From Vibrio spartinae (GTDB taxonomy: Bacteria; Pseudomonadota; Gammaproteobacteria; Enterobacterales; Vibrionaceae), in the NCBI RefSeq assembly GCF_024347135.1, contig NZ_AP024907.1, positions 239,001 to 303,000 on the forward strand: a DNA stretch of 64,000 nt, written 5' to 3'. The notes under the pieces were generated by a model. It made no database searches. It saw only the letters and a list, made by a program, of their open reading frames with translations, and had not been told where the DNA came from. The position numbers and the translations under genes are program-made. Every line of letters begins with the position of its first letter. The first letter of the stretch is position 1. Shown here piece by piece: positions 1 to 9,083 of the stretch.

Positions 1-122
1 CTTGAGCACCGACGGCTTAGTTTAAGGCTTACACTTCATCAGGATCAATTGTAAACTTCGGATTATTGAAAGTAATTGATGCTTCGGTTGTTTTTTGAGC
101 ATCCGAATTTTGTGGGAAAAGA

Positions 123-1076
123 GTGAAAATTTTAGTTACGGGGAGTTCCGGCTTTGTCGGAGGACGAGTCACACAGATGGCCCGCGATCAAGGTTGGGAT
201 GTTTTGACGCATGGCAGAAGTGCTGCAGATCATGCCCGGCAACCATCGATTGTTTGTGCATTAGAACCGGATACCGATTGGACTCCGGTTCTTAATGGTG
301 TTGATTGTGTCGTGCACTGTGCTGCCAGAGTGCATCAAATGAATGAATCATTGGCTGAAGCGCAACATGCTTATCAAGATGTGAATGTGCTTGGTACGCT
401 AAATTTAGCGCGCCAAGCTGCAAAAGCAGGTGTGAAGCGATTTATTTTTGTCAGTTCAATTAAGGTCAACGGTGAATGGACGAAAGCAGGGCAACCTTTT
501 TTGCCGACATTCGATGCGCAACCAGAAGATCCTTATGGTATGAGCAAATATCAGGCTGAAGTCGGATTATGGCAATTAGCCGATGATACAAGGCTGGAAG
601 TTGTTGTGATTCGTCCGCCACTGGTTTACGGTCCGGGAGTCAAAGCGAATTTCTTGTCGATGATGAACTGGGTTTCTCGGTCCCTACCTCTGCCATTCGG
701 CGTGATTCCGGCCAAAAGGAGTCTGGTCTATCTGGATAATCTGGCTGATCTCATTATCACGTGTTGTACCCATCCGGTTGCTGCAGGGAACACCTTTCTT
801 GTTTCCGATGATCATGATATCTCAATTTCCCAGCTCTTACGCCTTTTAGCGAAAGTGATGAATGTGCCGTCTCGTTTGATACCAGTCCCCCCCCGGTTGC
901 TATTATGGGGACTGTCGCTATTGGGGAAACGGGCGATTGGCCAGAGGTTATGTTATCCTCTGCAGCTTGATATTCGTGCAACAAAAGAGAAGTTGGGGTG
1001 GACTCCGCCAGTCTCTCTGGAGGCGGGGCTCAGACAAACGGTTCGGGCATATCAACAGCAGAAAGAGCAACAATGA
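123..1076 (+). CDS. NAD-dependent epimerase/reductase of nucleotide sugars (WbpV/WreQ-like)
   Basis: 317-residue extended short-chain dehydrogenase. The N-terminal Rossmann motif TGSSGFVGG (about residues 6-14) binds NAD(P), VSSIKVNGE carries the catalytic serine, and YGMSK supplies the YxxxK pair. The VSSIKVNGE block resembles WbpV/WreQ-type enzymes that reduce or epimerise UDP-4-keto-6-deoxy-GlcNAc to UDP-QuiNAc or UDP-FucNAc. That substrate is inferred from family resemblance and from the next gene, a phosphosugar transferase whose start overlaps this stop. The start is GTG, preceded by GGGA about five bases upstream. It is probably the penultimate gene of a glycan cluster lying mostly left of the window. 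Confidence 0.85.
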   Translation: MKILVTGSSGFVGGRVTQMARDQGWDVLTHGRSAADHARQPSIVCALEPDTDWTPVLNGVDCVVHCAARVHQMNESLAEAQHAYQDVNVLGTLNLARQAAKAGVKRFIFVSSIKVNGEWTKAGQPFLPTFDAQPEDPYGMSKYQAEVGLWQLADDTRLEVVVIRPPLVYGPGVKANFLSMMNWVSRSLPLPFGVIPAKRSLVYLDNLADLIITCCTHPVAAGNTFLVSDDHDISISQLLRLLAKVMNVPSRLIPVPPRLLLWGLSLLGKRAIGQRLCYPLQLDIRATKEKLGWTPPVSLEAGLRQTVRAYQQQKEQQ

Positions 1077-1618
1077 TTAGATTACTGGATTTTGTTTTTG
1101 CATTACTGGGACTTATGATTTTGTGGCCGGTGATGTTATGCGTTTGTATTTTGGGATATTTTGATACAAAGAGCCCTATTTTTACCCAGACTCGGGTTGG
1201 CCGTTATCAAAAGCCATTTACCTTGATTAAGTTCAGGACGATGCCACCCAATACTCAGTCTGTTGCGACACATCTGGTCGGTGCGACTTCTGTGACAAAA
1301 TTGGGGGCATTTTTAAGAAAAACCAAAATTGACGAGTTACCGCAACTTATCAATGTACTGAAAGGTGAAATGAGTTTAGTCGGTCCGAGACCGTGTTTGT
1401 TTAATCAGACACAGTTGATAGAAGCAAGAGAACAACGCGGTGTTTTTAGCGTCCTCCCCGGTATTACCGGATTAGCTCAGGTAAATGAAGTTGACATGTC
1501 TACGCCCGAATTGGCCGCTGAATTAGATCAGAAAATGATTCAGACCATGAGCATCAGGAACTACTTCTTATACATTATCCAGACAGTTTCTGGTAAAGGA
1601 AGCGGGGATAGGGTCTGA
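1073..1618 (+). CDS. Short polyprenyl-phosphate sugar-1-phosphate transferase (PglC-like)
   Basis: 181-residue monotopic initiating phosphoglycosyl transferase of the bacterial sugar transferase family. It starts a glycan by moving a phosphosugar from a UDP-sugar onto undecaprenyl phosphate at the inner membrane. Visible: an N-terminal hydrophobic re-entrant helix (residues 5-27), FTLIKFRTM, the catalytic-type KIDELPQLINVLKGEMS block, then SLVGPRP and LPGITGLAQV. It has only the catalytic core, without the extra membrane helices of WbaP/WcaJ. The ATG at 1073 overlaps the upstream stop (ATGA), so I chose it over the upstream in-frame start at 998. Its sugar is probably the product of the preceding gene (inference). 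Confidence 0.87.
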   Translation: MIRLLDFVFALLGLMILWPVMLCVCILGYFDTKSPIFTQTRVGRYQKPFTLIKFRTMPPNTQSVATHLVGATSVTKLGAFLRKTKIDELPQLINVLKGEMSLVGPRPCLFNQTQLIEAREQRGVFSVLPGITGLAQVNEVDMSTPELAAELDQKMIQTMSIRNYFLYIIQTVSGKGSGDRV

Positions 1619-1685
1619 GGATCTATCCGTTGGAGTGGGGGAGCCGCTTCCCGTGATAACACGCTTCAACAACAATGTCCTGCCA

Positions 1686-2654
1686 TTACAATGACTGATA
1701 ATACTGGGTCAGTACATCGATAAAGTGAGCTTTCTGCTCACAAGGCAGGGTATTGATACCGGCAGCGGCTTTTCGCCCGCCACCTGTCGCAAACAGGCTA
1801 CACACTTCATCGGCTCCGGTACGATTGTTTAAAGGTGCCCGGACACTGACAGTATAATCCTGCTGATTTTCATTGAGGGTTAACACTGCGTGAGCCTGCC
1901 GGGAGGATTGGTTGGCGAGTTTATTACCGAACACGCCACTGATTCGTCTCGCCCAAGCTGTACTGGGGAGTTCAAATATTCGACATGACGGATTTTCAGT
2001 CAGCGGGGTGAGACTCATGATTTGCGCATAGTCATCCGCATAGCCTTGCTGTAAGAGATAATAAGGAGAGTCAGGCTCTTCTCTTAGCGTGAATGGACTG
2101 GGATAGTTGAGTAGTTGTTGAAAGAGCTCTGCCGGTGGAATATGAAGATCATCAAGGGTTGCACCATAGCCATTGTAGTTGATCAAGGTGCCGAGTTCAC
2201 AAAGAAATTCGCTATCTTCCTGCGATAACCCTGCATGGTTTGCGAGCGATTGAGCCCGTTGATGAAGATTGTCGCCAAAAGCGCCGGCAATTGCCCAGTG
2301 AATAAATTCGCCTTTGAGTTTTTGATTAATCAGCAGGCTGGTACAAGTTTCTGCATCTAAATTGATTAGCGTTTCCAGATGTTCCGAATTTGGAATCTCT
2401 CCGCTCTGGTGATGGTCACAGTAGAAAACAGGAATGCGTTGCGTGAGGAGGCGTTGTAATGGCTCAATGTTTTTCATCATTGAGATATCAAGCACGGTGA
2501 CCGATGTTGCATCACCCAGTTTGACGACTTGATCCAATAGTTGGATATCTCTCTTGACACCAGTAATCAATCGGTGTGTTTTGGGGGTACTCAGACGCAA
2601 TTGCAGTAACGCAATAATACCATCAGCATCACCATTGAATACGTCATAGTGCAT
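1686..2654 (-). CDS. DHH-family phosphoesterase
   Basis: 322-residue protein with the DHH/DHHA1 layout. An N-terminal FNGDADGI motif (residues 6-13) supplies metal-binding aspartates. YCDHHQSG (about 78-85) is the DHH signature, and a C-terminal GGGRKAAAGI resembles the DHHA1 substrate loop. Such enzymes hydrolyse phosphodiesters in short nucleotides or cyclic dinucleotides; the substrate here cannot be read from sequence. The first motif has DAD in the place where RecJ-like members have DxDG, which is normal for the superfamily. It lies on the opposite strand between two polysaccharide loci and is separated from yjbH by an inverted repeat. Confidence 0.75.
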   Translation of the reverse strand: MHYDVFNGDADGIIALLQLRLSTPKTHRLITGVKRDIQLLDQVVKLGDATSVTVLDISMMKNIEPLQRLLTQRIPVFYCDHHQSGEIPNSEHLETLINLDAETCTSLLINQKLKGEFIHWAIAGAFGDNLHQRAQSLANHAGLSQEDSEFLCELGTLINYNGYGATLDDLHIPPAELFQQLLNYPSPFTLREEPDSPYYLLQQGYADDYAQIMSLTPLTENPSCRIFELPSTAWARRISGVFGNKLANQSSRQAHAVLTLNENQQDYTVSVRAPLNNRTGADEVCSLFATGGGRKAAAGINTLPCEQKAHFIDVLTQYYQSL

Positions 2655-2689
2655 CCCGTTTTTCCCCTCTGCTACAGTATATTAACTAC

Positions 2690-2726
2690 ATGATACTTAT
2701 CCCGTTTATAACGAGATAAGTATCAT
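2690..2726. repeat. Perfect 12-bp inverted repeat between the DHH gene and yjbH
   Basis: Arms 2690-2701 (ATGATACTTATC) and 2715-2726 are exact complements around a 13-base loop. It lies just past the yjbH stop. It may end the yjbEFGH transcript or stabilise its 3' end, but no T-run follows on either strand, so rho-independent termination is uncertain. Alternatively it is an operator for the DHH gene, whose start is about 36 bases away. Confidence 0.55.
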
Positions 2727-2738
2727 AATGCATTGTGT

Positions 2739-4949
2739 TTATTCTGTAATTGATTTTGTAAACCAAGGTGAGCGAGCGTCGGTCATGTTGTAAAGCTCAT
2801 ATTGTCGATTGAGTTTTTGTCCCCCGTCTCGCATCAGTGGTAACCAAGAAATATTGGCACGATTGACACTTGGCTTGATGGTCATTAGGTCGAGAGGAAT
2901 CGAAATATAGATGCCTTTGGTAAAGCTCCCTTCCCCATACTCTGACGCGGATAGATTTGTTTTCGCTGCGAATACACCGGCAATCACACCACTATCAAAC
3001 TGTTTGGAAAAATCAACTGTCACCCCTTTATCTTCGGTAAGGTATTGACCTGCGCTGATCTTCAGTAAAGTGTTGTTGAAGAGCGACCAGAATTGCGGCT
3101 GCCAGTAAAGTGTCGCGTGACCGGTAAATGTTCCCGTCTGAACACGGTAGTAACGGGCGGTTTGTGCATCAAAGTGTTGCTCTTCTTTATATAAGCCCAA
3201 TACACTATCGGGATCGCGCTGTTTGACATAATTCCCATCGATACCGAAAGCCCAGTTCTGATTGAGCGGACGATAGATAACTTCGCCGCCGGCTCCGGCA
3301 AACATGGATTCCAGATAGCCGCCATATGCTTGCCCGTAGAAGTTGTCTCCGTAATGATCAAGGTACGTAAGTTGAAGACTGTCCATACGGAAGGTGTGAT
3401 CATAATATTGACGTGCCAGCGTTCTGACCCTTTTTAAATCAGTCCCATCGGGCGGCACGGTATACTTATATTCATCATAATTATCCGTGATGTTGCCATA
3501 TAAGCTGCTGGAGAGGATGAAATGCTGTCCCATCCGATAGCTACCATTGGCTTTTACCCCGATGGCATAGAGGTAGAAATTCTCAGACCCCCCGAAAGAT
3601 TGTTGTAACGCCGGGGTGAAACCAAACTGCCAGTTTTTAGAACCTTGTGCTGTTACCTCTCCAGAGATAACAGAGGGTTGATTGGTTGTTTTGGCATCAT
3701 CAAAATCCGCTCCCGGGTAATCATTCCTAGCGACTCGCTCAAATGCATAAGCATTGATTTGAGTTTCTGTCAGGGGTTGTCCATTTGCGGTTTCAACAAT
3801 CTTATAGGTATCGGCATCCACACCACTGTTCGCGATCAACAATGCAGCGCGTTCTTCAGCTTCTTTTTTATGACGATATTTTTGCTGAGTCCCGGTGAGC
3901 GTCACGGTTTTGTTGGCTTGATCTTGCCGGAGAGATGCTTGCTGATAGCCGGCAATTTTTTGAATATCAGCCACGAGTTGTTGCCACTCTTCTTTTGACA
4001 ACGTGCTTTTTTTGGTTTGTGGATGGTAATCCGGACGAGGTTCGTCAATCCAGACTGGTCTCAGGGTCGCAAGATTGGTATTGAGTGAAATCCCCGCGGT
4101 GAATGTATTACCGCGTTCATAGCTCAGTCTCAAACGAGCCCAATCTGTGAATGAATATACCAGACCGATGTTCCACGGTGTGGATACCGGCATTGCTTTC
4201 TTCCCCTGAGTGACAGGAAAATCACTTTGGTAGTTATTGCCATCATATTCTAGTTTGAACACCAAGGGATCAAACGGTGTCTGATATTCGATCCCACCAT
4301 AAAGTGAAGCACATCCAGTGAACATGCTATCCAGAGAAATACTGCCGGTTGTGCCTTGATAGCCTGTACTTCTGCCGCAGTCAGCAGAGGTTTGGTTATC
4401 ACCGGATAAATTGCCCCGGTTACCGAGATATCCCCAACCAACACCGAGCGTAAAATCGAGAGGGCCGAACTGTTTATTGGCTGCAATATATTCGCCATCA
4501 AATAGTCCCGTACCGCCAATATCTCGGAATCCGACAGCAATTTGGGGAAGCCAAAAACTTTCATCTACAAGGCTGAGTTTTACATCGGCTGACTTGTCGG
4601 TATATTTTGTGTCGCCGCTAAAAGACGCGTCGTTGCTATAAAGTAAATCATGGATCTGGGTATAACGAATGGTCGTTTCCAACCAAGGGAATAACTGTAG
4701 AGACAATGAATAGTAAATATAGTCATCATTATTGGTGACGTTGAGTTCAAGCGCCCCTTCCGGCATCACTCTCCCACTTGGCATCTGGATTAATCCGACA
4801 CCACCGAAATCGGATTGGGAGTGGGTCAGTGATGGCGGGCTAAACTCGTCTGAATAGGTGTTTAGCGATGTCAGGCCAAAGACTATCGTCGCAATCGTCA
4901 TGGATGCATAGGGTGGCCAGTTTAAAGAACCGGATAAGTGTTTCATCAT
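2739..4949 (-). CDS. yjbH: YjbH-family outer-membrane exopolysaccharide protein
   Basis: 736-residue YjbH/GfcD-type protein (DUF940). An N-terminal hydrophobic segment (about residues 15-32) looks like a signal sequence. It is followed by GGVGLIQMPSGR, typical of the family start, and long alternating stretches rich in Tyr, Phe and Gly, suggesting a beta-barrel. A soluble region around residues 310-400 probably sits in the periplasm. The start overlaps the yjbG stop by four bases, so the two are translationally coupled. In E. coli yjbEFGH affects production of an extracellular polysaccharide. Vibrio capsule loci carry relatives under wbf names. The molecular role is not settled. Confidence 0.85.
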   Translation of the reverse strand: MMKHLSGSLNWPPYASMTIATIVFGLTSLNTYSDEFSPPSLTHSQSDFGGVGLIQMPSGRVMPEGALELNVTNNDDYIYYSLSLQLFPWLETTIRYTQIHDLLYSNDASFSGDTKYTDKSADVKLSLVDESFWLPQIAVGFRDIGGTGLFDGEYIAANKQFGPLDFTLGVGWGYLGNRGNLSGDNQTSADCGRSTGYQGTTGSISLDSMFTGCASLYGGIEYQTPFDPLVFKLEYDGNNYQSDFPVTQGKKAMPVSTPWNIGLVYSFTDWARLRLSYERGNTFTAGISLNTNLATLRPVWIDEPRPDYHPQTKKSTLSKEEWQQLVADIQKIAGYQQASLRQDQANKTVTLTGTQQKYRHKKEAEERAALLIANSGVDADTYKIVETANGQPLTETQINAYAFERVARNDYPGADFDDAKTTNQPSVISGEVTAQGSKNWQFGFTPALQQSFGGSENFYLYAIGVKANGSYRMGQHFILSSSLYGNITDNYDEYKYTVPPDGTDLKRVRTLARQYYDHTFRMDSLQLTYLDHYGDNFYGQAYGGYLESMFAGAGGEVIYRPLNQNWAFGIDGNYVKQRDPDSVLGLYKEEQHFDAQTARYYRVQTGTFTGHATLYWQPQFWSLFNNTLLKISAGQYLTEDKGVTVDFSKQFDSGVIAGVFAAKTNLSASEYGEGSFTKGIYISIPLDLMTIKPSVNRANISWLPLMRDGGQKLNRQYELYNMTDARSPWFTKSITE

Positions 4950-5728
4950 GGCAATCTGTTTCTTAGTAGCTCAACAACAAGGTCGTTGGGATTTTGAAGG
5001 CGATCATTTGGATAAATGATAGGGAGTGTTTCAACCGGAAGAGGGACATAAATAATCGCTCCGGGGGCTATTTCTGAAAAGGTTTGGTTCCAGTACCCTA
5101 TCGGATGCTCTTCTACTTTGCCGTCGGGTTGGATCACGATGACCTTTGATATCGTCCCGTCAAATAGCCCGGCAGTTTGTACATAGCTTCTCGCATCCAG
5201 ACGAGGCTGCCACGTTTGGTTTCCCGGCTTCGTGATACCACCTAAAACCAGTACATTTTTAGGCGCGTATTTTAGGGTAATGAGCCAGTTTCCGCTTAAT
5301 TTGGGATTCAGTGACAGACGGAGGCGAATTGCATCCGGATCAATCGTTTGAAAAATTCGCTTAGCGTAGTGTAAAGATTCGAGAGAATGTCTGAGTTGTG
5401 ACCAGTAGAACCAAGACTCATGATAGCGTTTGCTGGCGATGGCTTTCTGTTTTGCGATGACACCGAAGACTTGTTGTTTCAACTTTAATTCGATGTTGGT
5501 GTCATAGATACCGGATGTGAACCAGTCGATCATGCGCCAATTTGCCCCCGTTTTATCAAGCGCTTGTAAAACCACTTCATCAAGACGGGGAAAATAATCG
5601 TAGGTGAGGTGGTTTGGTGGTGACGATTCAAAGTGAATGCCTATATCAGTTGACGCGGCAAAGGAAACGGATGCCAGTCCGGTGCTGATGCACAGGATTA
5701 AATAAAAGATGATTGTCCATGGCTTCAT
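4946..5728 (-). CDS. yjbG: YjbG/GfcC-like capsule biosynthesis protein
   Basis: 260-residue periplasmic protein with a signal peptide (hydrophobic residues about 6-22, probable cleavage after SFAAS). It matches the YjbG/GfcC group: a helical middle with many aromatic residues, then a C-terminal half with SLBB-like character (KNVLVLGGITKPGNQ, then GAIIYVPLP). GfcC-type proteins are thought to assist polysaccharide export at the outer membrane. The gene overlaps yjbF upstream and yjbH downstream by four bases each, so the three form one coupled unit. Confidence 0.83.
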   Translation of the reverse strand: MKPWTIIFYLILCISTGLASVSFAASTDIGIHFESSPPNHLTYDYFPRLDEVVLQALDKTGANWRMIDWFTSGIYDTNIELKLKQQVFGVIAKQKAIASKRYHESWFYWSQLRHSLESLHYAKRIFQTIDPDAIRLRLSLNPKLSGNWLITLKYAPKNVLVLGGITKPGNQTWQPRLDARSYVQTAGLFDGTISKVIVIQPDGKVEEHPIGYWNQTFSEIAPGAIIYVPLPVETLPIIYPNDRLQNPNDLVVELLRNRLP

Positions 5729-6432
5729 CCGCGATTGTCTCCCACGTAACGCTTGCCGAGAGAAAGGGTCAGTTTTTCTGAACCCGGGAAAATGTACTGC
5801 TCACTTGCAATCACCTCACCCGAGTGGGGACTGATCCAATAGTTATTTTGATATTGTTGCTTTATTTGAGGAATGTCGACCTGTTCAACGACATGAAGCA
5901 GGGCTTGAGCCCCATTTGGCAAATGTTTGTTTTCTATCTCGCCAAGCGTAAATGTAGATAACACTTGATAACTTGCGTGATATCCCGGAGACCAAGTCAT
6001 TTTATATTGCCAAGTGTGGGGGGTTGTGTCCTTTTGCAGCCCTAATACCAGAGGGTCGATATTGTTCGAGTCAACCTGAATGAGGTTCCCCTCTTTCAGA
6101 TTAACGGTTTTTATCACCCTGCCTGATTGTGTCACCAACATTTCTCGATTAGCTGACAGCCACTTTAAATGAGTCGAATGGTCTGGTGAATTTGTTGACT
6201 CGGCCCAAGTGAGAATCATCAGGGCTAATGGGTTCTCTCCCATTTTTATATACAAACTTGCGTAAGGCAGTTCCTCAACTTTGTCTGGTGAAATTGAATG
6301 ATTATCCGGTCCCCATAAAGCGGACTGGATGGTCTCAGACAAGTCTTGAGCATTTTGAGAGCATCCGACAAGTAAGAGTAATGGTGTGAAAAATAAGTAA
6401 CAGTAATGAGAAAAACGGGAAAAATTTGTCAT
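5725..6432 (-). CDS. yjbF: YjbF/GfcB-like lipoprotein
   Basis: Lipoprotein of the YjbF/GfcB group. From the internal ATG at 6432 the protein begins MTNFSRFSHYCYLFF and has a lipobox ending LLVGC, giving 235 residues. The longer reading from 6462 puts ten extra residues before the signal and starts inside the upstream terminator hairpin, so I prefer 6432. The acylated N-terminus points to outer-membrane anchoring. The C-terminal part is beta-rich with aromatic residues. It is second in yjbEFGH, separated from yjbE by an attenuator-like hairpin, and overlaps yjbG. Confidence 0.8.
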   Translation of the reverse strand: MTNFSRFSHYCYLFFTPLLLLVGCSQNAQDLSETIQSALWGPDNHSISPDKVEELPYASLYIKMGENPLALMILTWAESTNSPDHSTHLKWLSANREMLVTQSGRVIKTVNLKEGNLIQVDSNNIDPLVLGLQKDTTPHTWQYKMTWSPGYHASYQVLSTFTLGEIENKHLPNGAQALLHVVEQVDIPQIKQQYQNNYWISPHSGEVIASEQYIFPGSEKLTLSLGKRYVGDNRG

Positions 6433-6445
6433 AAAGGCATAATTA

Positions 6446-6486
6446 AACAAAATAAACAACAACCGCCAAAGACGGCTGTTGTTTTT
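6446..6486 (-). terminator. Intercistronic hairpin between yjbE and yjbF
   Basis: On the minus strand CAACAGCCG, a short loop and CGGTTGTTG form a nine-base-pair stem with one G-U pair, followed by TTTATTTTGTTT. It lies just after the yjbE stop and before yjbF, so it probably acts as a leaky terminator giving far more yjbE than yjbFGH transcript. Confidence 0.65.
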
Positions 6487-6512
6487 ATTAAATGAACAGT
6501 CAATAACTACTG

Positions 6513-6821
6513 TTACTGAGGTGTTGTCACTGTTGATGTTGCAGTCGTGTCATTCGAAGCACTGACCGCGACAGCTGTTGCTGCAACGATAGCCGCAGTT
6601 GTCGCTGCGATCGTTGCACTGATACTACCAATTGCAGTACCCGTTGCTGCAGCAACACTACCAGCAGCGCCGCCTGCACCAGCACCAGCACCAACGGCTC
6701 CAGCACCAGCACCAGCACCGCCAGAACCGGCACTACCGGAAACAACTCCCGCAGCTGGGGCAGCACTTGCAATACCACTGAAAGCAAACATTGCCAGCAA
6801 CGTAATTGCAGTTTTCTTCAT
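6513..6821 (-). CDS. yjbE: YjbE-like small secreted Gly/Ala-rich protein
   Basis: 102-residue protein with a clear signal peptide (MKKTAITLLAMFAFSGIASA, cleavage after ASA). The mature part is almost entirely Gly, Ala, Ser, Val and Thr in short repeats such as GAGAG. This matches YjbE, the first gene of the E. coli yjbEFGH operon. The low-complexity sequence also opens long frames on other strands; those are shadows. CTAGGAGATAAG just upstream on the minus strand gives a good AGGAG site. Function is unknown; the composition suggests a flexible periplasmic or extracellular polypeptide. Confidence 0.78.
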   Translation of the reverse strand: MKKTAITLLAMFAFSGIASAAPAAGVVSGSAGSGGAGAGAGAVGAGAGAGGAAGSVAAATGTAIGSISATIAATTAAIVAATAVAVSASNDTTATSTVTTPQ

Positions 6822-7670
6822 ACTTATCTCCTAGGAAATAACATTAACATCGATGTTGCTCACAAAATACACAAGAGCTTATTAAACATAATACATTTTT
6901 AGAGGTTATGTAAACTACATGTGTGAAATTATCGGCTTATATTGCGTTGTTATAAAAAATTCATCATTTATTTTGTCAGCTAAATGAATACATGATTGTA
7001 TTCATATTTTTAAAATCAACCTGATTCAGGACATCATTTCTTTGTTTTTTCGCTTGATTTTGACATGTATGCTAACAAGTTTTATATGCATATTTAGTGA
7101 TTTCAACAGAGATATTTCGTCTTGAAATTTATTGTCAAACCAATATGGGAGGATCTAGACTTACACGTTTAATTGTATTATTGTAAATTAAAGCTATTGA
7201 AAACAATGATTTTTATGCGAAGTGTTATGGTGGGGAGTGAAGCGTAGATTTTATATGCTCATTGTTTCGTTCGTCACTTGCTAAATTTGATTTTCTCTAC
7301 TAAAACTATGAAAGATAGATATAAATATATGGATGCTCTCCCGTGTTCGTCCATGATACGGCTGCTTATTTCTATAGCTTCAGAGTAGTGAATAATACGG
7401 ATGTGTATTGTATCTCGAGATGTTTGAACTATATTTTTTTGAAAAATTCTGATTTTTACTGAGTTGAAATAAATACAAGTCGGGTGTGGCTTTTATTTGT
7501 TGAAAAACTGATATACAACGTTTTGTTTTGATTCTGTTTACTCATGAGTGTGAGTATTTGTTTTGAGTACAAGGATGGGCTCTTAGCATGCTTTCTGGGA
7601 AGCCGACCCAAGGGCGGTAGCGTGCTTGAACAAGTCCTCTTTCTTCTGATAATCGTCAGTTTATTGTGGT
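6822..7670. promoter_or_regulatory. 849-base divergent regulatory region and capsule operon leader
   Basis: AT-rich non-coding stretch between the leftward yjbE and the rightward capsule operon. I see no credible gene in it. The right end contains the ops/JUMPstart element listed separately. The length suggests several promoters and regulator sites, but I could not assign -35/-10 pairs with confidence. Confidence 0.6.
7613..7625 (+). promoter_or_regulatory. ops element (JUMPstart core), RfaH recruitment site
   Basis: GGCGGTAGCGTGC is an exact match to the ops sequence that pauses RNA polymerase and recruits RfaH. The preceding bases, including GGGAAGCC, resemble the rest of the JUMPstart element. 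It lies 46 bases before the first capsule gene and in the same direction. The long downstream operon is therefore probably read under RfaH antitermination. Confidence 0.9.
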
Positions 7671-9053
7671 GTGAGTATTCTCTTGGCTAAAAATATAATT
7701 CTAAGATTTTTTTTATCTTATCTTATTGTTTTTCCGCTGCTTTTTTCTTTGAAAAGTGAAGCGGCACCTTGGGTATCTATGGACGATGCCTACCTTAAGT
7801 CTGATCTACAGATGCTGGCGGATGCCGGTCTTATCTCTGTACCTATCAATTCTTATCCAATACGTTGGTCTCGCCTTGATACCGATCTACAACTGATGGA
7901 TATGGTTCAGCTCCCCCCGTCGCTGGAGCAAGCCTATCAACATCTCAGTTACGCATTAAGCCAAGATACTATAGGGAATGGCCGCAAGCATGTTGCCTTG
8001 GGGTATGCTCATGCGTCTCGGGACGACAGGAGTTTTGCCGCCCCGTTGACCGCACACTGGCAGGTAAAATCGAGCTATGAACTTGTGGAGCACGACTATG
8101 CTTTTCGTGTCGCTGCAAACTATCAGCGTTCCCCGGATCAATTTGGCCGTGAAGACACCGACTATGGGCTGGATGATAGTTATCTCGCACTGAATTGGGG
8201 AAATTTGAGTGCGACTTTCGGCAGTTTGCAGCATTGGTGGGGGCCGACGTCGATTTATAATCTGGCTTGGGGGCATACTCGTCGCACCGTGCCCGGTTTT
8301 AGCTTGGCTTATGATGGCTATGACTGGCCGATATTCGGTAACTGGCATGTTGAAACTTTCTGGGGGTTGAATGAGACCCCAAACCGGAATGATAAGCAGT
8401 GGTCAAATCGATTTGAGTTTAGTCCATTCAACCGATTGAATATTGGTTTGGTTTATCAAAAGTGGTTTGATAAACCCGACTGGGATGGATATTTGACGGG
8501 TTCACTTCAACCGCAGGACGGTGAACAAGAGCAATATAGTGCTGATATTCGCTTGAGTCTGCCAGTATTAAATGTGGGAACCGTTGTGACTCAAAGTCTT
8601 TATGCGCAGGGAGCCAGTTTAGTGAATGATCGATCTCTGGGATCTCTGGTCATCGGCTGGCAAAGCCAGTTTGATCTCGGTGGGCAGTCGCTGCGTTGGG
8701 TTGCCGAGGTGAAGCAGTTAACTGATGATGCAAAGCAACAATGGCGAGACATGTTGTCTGATCGCTCGACTATGGTGGGGCAACATGACTATCAGTCTGT
8801 CAGTGGTATGGATGTCGGGGAAGCAAAATCATTGAAATTACTTTGGATTACGCCCGATAGCTGGGAAATTACATTGCAAGGGCAGAGTTATCATCAGACT
8901 GGTGATGATGAAACCCTGAAAAAACTAACAGCCTATGTGCGTTTGCCGTTGGCAAATAGCCGCCTGACATTGGGCTCCGATTTCATGGCTGATACAAAAA
9001 ATAATCAAACTGATAAATGGAATTACTGGGTTAACTGGGACTTTCGTTTTTAA
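7671..9053 (+). CDS. Wzi-like capsule assembly outer-membrane protein
   Basis: 460-residue protein with a signal peptide (hydrophobic residues about 9-27, probable cleavage after SEA) followed by APWVSMDDAYLKSDLQMLADAG, shortened here, typical of the capsule assembly protein Wzi family. The rest alternates in the manner of an outer-membrane beta-barrel and ends in WDFRF, with the C-terminal Phe usual for BAM substrates. Wzi proteins anchor or organise capsule at the cell surface. The start is GTG. It is the first gene after the ops element and lies 15 bases before the SLBB exporter gene, so it heads the operon. Confidence 0.82.
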   Translation: MSILLAKNIILRFFLSYLIVFPLLFSLKSEAAPWVSMDDAYLKSDLQMLADAGLISVPINSYPIRWSRLDTDLQLMDMVQLPPSLEQAYQHLSYALSQDTIGNGRKHVALGYAHASRDDRSFAAPLTAHWQVKSSYELVEHDYAFRVAANYQRSPDQFGREDTDYGLDDSYLALNWGNLSATFGSLQHWWGPTSIYNLAWGHTRRTVPGFSLAYDGYDWPIFGNWHVETFWGLNETPNRNDKQWSNRFEFSPFNRLNIGLVYQKWFDKPDWDGYLTGSLQPQDGEQEQYSADIRLSLPVLNVGTVVTQSLYAQGASLVNDRSLGSLVIGWQSQFDLGGQSLRWVAEVKQLTDDAKQQWRDMLSDRSTMVGQHDYQSVSGMDVGEAKSLKLLWITPDSWEITLQGQSYHQTGDDETLKKLTAYVRLPLANSRLTLGSDFMADTKNNQTDKWNYWVNWDFRF

Positions 9054-9083
9054 TCGATTCACTAGCAATTGTTTGGACATTGG

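Noticed and set aside
1..54. Possible 3' tail of an upstream gene, open in frame 1 until TAA at 52
   Set aside because: Only 17 codons are visible and nothing in them can be recognised.
6547..6834. Plus-strand Pro/Ala-rich open frame opposite yjbE
   Set aside because: It is the mirror of the Gly/Ala-rich yjbE coding sequence; yjbE has the signal peptide, ribosome site and operon context.
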